From: Hydractinia symbiolongicarpus
Lineage: Eukaryota; Cnidaria; Hydrozoa; Anthoathecata; Hydractiniidae
Direction of reading: 5' to 3'
Assembly (NCBI RefSeq): GCF_029227915.1
Contig: NC_079881.1
Coordinates: forward strand, 9,486,001 to 9,550,000
DNA: 64,000 nt
Part shown: piece after piece, positions 61,896-64,000 of the stretch
Layout: the number at the start of each line of letters is the position of its first letter
How positions within the stretch are numbered: position 1 is the first letter of the stretch
The notes under the pieces: generated by a model
What the model saw: only the letters and a program-made list of their open reading frames with translations
Told to the model about the DNA's origin: nothing
The model's database searches: none
Made by a program: the position numbers and the translations under genes

Positions 61896-62346
61896 ACAAC
61901 AGAAGAAGTTACCCGTTTAGAGTATGATTTATCTATTTATTCTCCTAATGGGTGGTTTTTGCTTGACCATTCAAGCAATAACAATATCAATATCAAGTCT
62001 GTCATATTGACGTACTTCAAATGAATGACCCTTAAATTTTTGCTGATTAGGGCAAAATAATTATTTTTGTACTTTTCTCATAAATTATAAAAAAAATTTG
62101 GATTGCTAAGCATAAACTTGGCGTCATTCATTTGAAGGAAGGTCATTAGTAGGTTCTTCTATTTATATTTGTTTGGAAAACAAGTTTTAGATAAACCGTA
62201 ACTTAAAACAAAACAAATCTTTTCAAACAGCGTAGATAAGCTAAATATTATATGTCAGAATAAATCTATAAATATATCTTGTATACATAAGCAACAAATA
62301 ATTTGAGTTGAATCAATTGACAAAGAGGACGTGCTTGGGTGTCAAG
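61896..62346. other. Upstream region of the plus-strand paralogue
   Basis: Probable promoter and 5' UTR region. No specific element is identified. Confidence 0.4.
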
Positions 62347-62455
62347 ATGATTACGAAGAGCCAAGCCTTCATATATACGTTTTTGTTTTTCACAAGCTGT
62401 TTATCAATTTTTAACCACCTTCGATTTGAAGGTTCTGAAAGTCATGCAAGCTTCG
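62347..62455 (+). CDS. First exon of a paralogue of the collagen-Ig-TLD membrane protein
   Basis: This 109-nt exon (36 codons plus one base, donor GGTAAGTCC) has the same length and phase as exon 1 of the minus-strand gene at 60395-60287. The peptides align throughout (MITKS...FFTSCLSIFNHLRFEGS against MTTKS...FLTGCLSIFDYIRYKDS). It encodes a short cytoplasmic tail and a signal-anchor helix. An in-frame Met 13 codons earlier (62308) is possible, but the paralogue supports the later start. Exon 2 was not found up to 64000, so the gene continues outside the window. Confidence 0.7.
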
Positions 62456-64000
62456 GTAAGTCCATACCTTTTATTGCATTGAATTCTCTAAAGGTACAGT
62501 CTCTGATTACACCTTCATTCTCACGAAAATACTGATAATTCATGGCTAATGAAAGTTTTTTTTGCCTAAAAGTAAGTCAGATGCACCCCCCCCCCCCCCC
62601 CCACCCTCGACACCCCCACTGCCTTTCTTCACCAGTTCAAAAAATATTAACACACTGTTTTTATTATTTCGTACGAAACATTAAGTTAAATTTTTTTTGA
62701 TAATTTTGATTATACTTTATAAACTAGTCAGTTATATTACTTATCAAAACATATCATGTATTGTATCACTGCCTTTCTTCACCAGTTCAAAAAATATTAA
62801 CACACTGTTTTTATTATTTCGTACGAAACATTAAGTTAAATTTTTTTTGATAATTTTGATTATACTTTATAAACTAGTCAGTTATATTACTTATCAAAAC
62901 ATATCATGTATTGTATCAAAAAATCATCTTTTTTTTAAAAATTTATTTTCTATAACACTTTTTGCAGCTAAAGAAAACTGGTATTTTCTTTTTATAATGT
63001 TGTTGTATAGTCTGTACTTTATCTTCAACTTTATATTCTGTTCTGTATAATATGCATATTTTAAGAAAGAAGTTTCATATGTCTCTGGAATGAGAAGACG
63101 TTCTTTTTGTTCTTTGTGAACTATACCTCAAACGTTGCACTATAGCTATATATTTATATCTATTTATACATAGGACACCAAATTTAATCTCGCGCCCTGA
63201 ACCATAGAACAAGGTTTTTTTTCAAACTGTTTTTCTACTCTTTAGAACCTTTACGAACGTTACGAAAGCTAAAACTTTGAAATTTTCTGCTGGTACATTT
63301 AAAAATTCAAGTATTTAAAGACATTGAGATTGTACCTTTGTCCTGAATATTATAACGTCCAAAATCGACCTAAAAAATTCTAACATAAATATTCTTGCCA
63401 AAAAGGTACCACAGAAACACTCTTTTCAGTGCATTCTCTTAACTGATGAATAATACCAAGTCGCGATTATATCGTACTAAGTGCAAATGTTATTTTTAAA
63501 ATTTTTTAAAACGCTTGGGCAAGGCAAAGAACGTTTAAAAATCGTTAAAAAATTCCTGCATTATACCTAAACCTAAAAATATTTAAAAAGCCTCTTCATG
63601 CTGACGTTTTAACGCTATTTTCCAAATAAATTGATAAAGTTTAAGAAAGAGATTTCGCTTTTGTCCTAATTTTCTTTATACGTGGAAAGTCAAAACATTT
63701 AGAATGTCTGGATTCCACATTCTGTAGTAATGAATATTTATAAAAAACAAGGCTGACAATCTTGCTTGGCATTTTCCCTTTTATTTAAAAATGTCGCCTG
63801 TAGAAATGTGTTTTTAACTTTTTTTTTATTTTTGTTTTTGCCTTTGAAAGTCATGTTAGAGTGCATGTTGAATTAGCCTGCGGAAAATCCACGGGATCTT
63901 TGTCTCTGTCATTTTTGTCTCACAAACACAAACATGGACGTAAGGCTGGAACTATAATCTTGTTGAATGCTGTAAACATTAACTTTTCTCACTTTCACAG
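62456..64000 (+). other. First intron of the plus-strand paralogue (partial)
   Basis: Contains a C17 run (62586-62602), a 150-bp tandem duplication and, near 63870-63895, a weak match to the Helitron 3' hairpin (GCGGAAAATCCACGGG). No exon was recognised. Confidence 0.45.
62617..62916. repeat. Perfect 150-bp tandem duplication
   Basis: 62617-62766 is repeated at 62767-62916 with no difference seen, starting CACTGCCTTTCTTCACC. It follows a poly(C) run. Confidence 0.9.

Overview
The window looks like AT-rich, intron-rich nuclear DNA of an invertebrate animal, most likely a cnidarian and perhaps a hydrozoan. The reasons are short exons with GT-AG introns, a TMEM220 orthologue, secreted and membrane genes with AMOP, TSP3-like, Ig, collagen-like and TLD modules, a vertebrate-type TTAGGG tract, and many small DNA transposons, Helitrons and tRNA-derived SINE-like repeats. 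The organism is inferred; no sequence here names it.

Layout. 1-9.7 kb: a plus-strand TMEM220 gene of six recognisable exons. Its 4.8-kb first intron carries an antisense, 5'-truncated Ty1/copia element and a piggyBac-like MITE; its third intron carries a Helitron fragment. 9.7-18.6 kb: mostly non-coding, with one intact minus-strand endonuclease/exonuclease/phosphatase (EEP) gene at 12.8-14.1 kb, a perfect 26-bp hairpin and degenerate repeats. 18.65-23.62 kb: a complete hAT transposon with 16-bp terminal inverted repeats and an uninterrupted two-exon transposase. 25.1-27.4 kb: a three-exon minus-strand gene for a Crypton-like tyrosine recombinase with a one-base frame break in an A run.

30.4-38.7 kb: a large inverted duplication. 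Two arms of about 2.5 kb each hold the same dead Ty3/gypsy pol remnant in opposite orientation. Outside each arm lies a fragment of a beta-helix-like gene, and the 2-kb spacer holds a Harbinger-like MITE, a broken Myb/SANT-like gene and a SINE-like repeat. A tandem array of four short non-autonomous Helitrons follows at 38.7-39.3 kb. 42.2-42.4 kb is a pure TTA microsatellite.

45.8-48.0 kb: a minus-strand gene for a secreted or membrane protein with TSP3-like calcium-binding repeats, a cysteine-rich module and a C-terminal AMOP domain, interrupted by a long Asn run. 55.5-60.4 kb: a minus-strand gene for a type II membrane protein with coiled coil, a short collagen-like stretch, three Ig-like domains and a TLD domain. 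At 62.35 kb the first exon of a paralogue starts on the plus strand and runs off the window, so the two form a head-to-head pair. This pair is the most biologically interesting gene content; the inverted duplication and the hAT and YR elements are the most interesting mobile DNA. Exon joins were worked out by hand from splice-site consensus and reading phase, without transcripts.
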